Below are positions 6,306 through 6,915 of a stretch of 6,915 bases of DNA, piece by piece; position 1 is the first letter of the stretch, and every line of letters begins with the position of its first letter. The notes below the pieces were generated by a model. It did no database searches, was not told where the DNA came from, and saw only the letters and a program-made list of their open reading frames with translations. Location of the stretch: the NCBI GenBank assembly GCA_946481615.1, contig CAMLOR010000181.1:1-6915 (forward strand), written 5' to 3'. Source of the DNA: an uncultured Aquimonas sp. GTDB taxonomy: Bacteria > Pseudomonadota > Gammaproteobacteria > Xanthomonadales > Xanthomonadaceae. A program made the translations under genes and the position numbers.

Positions 6306-6915
6306 TCGCCCTCCCCGGCCTGCGCTCGCCGGCGCGCTTCGCGCAGGGCATCGAGCTTTTCCTTGAGCTTCGCTTCGAGGCCGCGCGCGACGGGCTCGTA
6401 GTAGACGCGCTCGCCCATCGAATCCGGGAATGCCGTCTGGTCGAGCGCAACACCGCCTTCGACGTCCGGATCGTACTGGTAGCCCTTGCCGTAGCCGATC
6501 GACTTCATCAGCTTCGTGGGCGCATTGCGCAGATGCAGCGGCACGTCGGCCGTGCCGTGCGCTTCGACGTCGGCGCGCGCGGCGCCGAACGCCACGTAGC
6601 CGGCGTTCGACTTGGCCGTGGCCGCCATGTAGAGCGTGACCTGCGCCAGCGCCAGCTCGCCTTCGGGCGAACCCAGGCGCTCGAAGATGTCCCAGGCTTC
6701 CAGCGCCATCTGCTGCGCGCGCGGATCGGCCAGGCCGATGTCCTCGATCGCCATGCGCGTCAACCGGCGCGCGAGATAGATGCGGTCGCAGCCGCCGTCG
6801 AGCATGCGCGCCAGCCAGTACAGCGCGGCGTCGGGATTGGAGCTGCGCACGGATTTGTGCAGGGCCGAGATCTGGTCGTAGAACTGCTCGCCCATCTTGT
6901 CGAAGCGGCGCGTGC
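6302..6915 (-). CDS. rarA: Replication-associated recombination protein RarA (MgsA), C-terminal part
   Basis: RarA is a AAA+ ATPase related to clamp loaders and to eukaryotic WRNIP1/Mgs1; it works at stalled replication forks and binds SSB. Only the C-terminal 203 residues are in the window; the ATPase core lies beyond the right edge. Visible family blocks are RRFDKMGEQFYDQISALHKS near the window edge, NPDAALYWLARML, AIEDIGLADPRA, AATAKSNAGYVAF, the strongly conserved VPLHLRNAPTKLMKSIGYGKGY, and a C-terminal helix LEAKLKEKLDALREARRR. These correspond to the helical tetramerisation part. The first internal ATG (6895) is not the start, because the frame continues unbroken through the edge with conserved residues. 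The stop codon overlaps the crcB start by ATGA. In related genomes lolA usually lies upstream. Confidence 0.95.
   Translation of the reverse strand, partial: TRRFDKMGEQFYDQISALHKSVRSSNPDAALYWLARMLDGGCDRIYLARRLTRMAIEDIGLADPRAQQMALEAWDIFERLGSPEGELALAQVTLYMAATAKSNAGYVAFGAARADVEAHGTADVPLHLRNAPTKLMKSIGYGKGYQYDPDVEGGVALDQTAFPDSMGERVYYEPVARGLEAKLKEKLDALREARRRAQAGEGE

Overview
The window is GC-rich bacterial chromosome, densely coding, with short intergenic gaps. Gene content and order suggest a gammaproteobacterium, most likely of the Xanthomonadales (Lysobacterales) group. The run rarA - crcB - (DUF805 gene) - serS on the minus strand resembles the conserved rarA/serS neighbourhood of gammaproteobacteria, and the left edge carries a response regulator of the UvrY/GacA type. 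The taxonomic placement is inferred from gene order and base composition, not from a search.

Layout from left to right. Positions 1-568 (minus) hold a UvrY/GacA-like response regulator cut off by the window edge. A complete tRNA-Ser(UGA) with encoded CCA follows on the plus strand at 604-693, only 35 bases from the regulator's start codon. Positions 875-3233 are three minus-strand genes: an SRPBCC/AHSA1-domain protein, an Ala/Pro-rich predicted lipoprotein with a GTG start, and a LysR-family regulator. The LysR gene is divergent from azoR (3330-3911, plus), an FMN-dependent NADH-azoreductase or quinone reductase. Their shared 96-base gap holds a perfect dyad that is a good operator candidate. 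azoR converges on serS (4064-5344, minus), and between them lies an imperfect long palindrome that looks like a dispersed REP-type repeat. Upstream of serS is a strong terminator for a small DUF805 membrane protein (5433-5819). Its T-tract overlaps a perfect TATAAT that probably belongs to the serS promoter. crcB (5904-6305) overlaps the end of rarA (6302 to the right edge) by the four bases ATGA.

Functionally this is mostly housekeeping: serine tRNA and seryl-tRNA synthetase, replication-fork maintenance (RarA), fluoride export (CrcB) and a global two-component regulator. A small accessory middle section holds a LysR/azoreductase pair, a lipoprotein and an SRPBCC protein. I see no phage, insertion sequence, CRISPR, toxin-antitoxin or biosynthetic cluster, and no convincing new multi-gene system. 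The points worth a second look are local: the REP-like dyad, the nested terminator/promoter, the operator, an SD-led minicistron ending in an in-frame TAG before the SRPBCC gene, and unusual residues in the CrcB selectivity motif.
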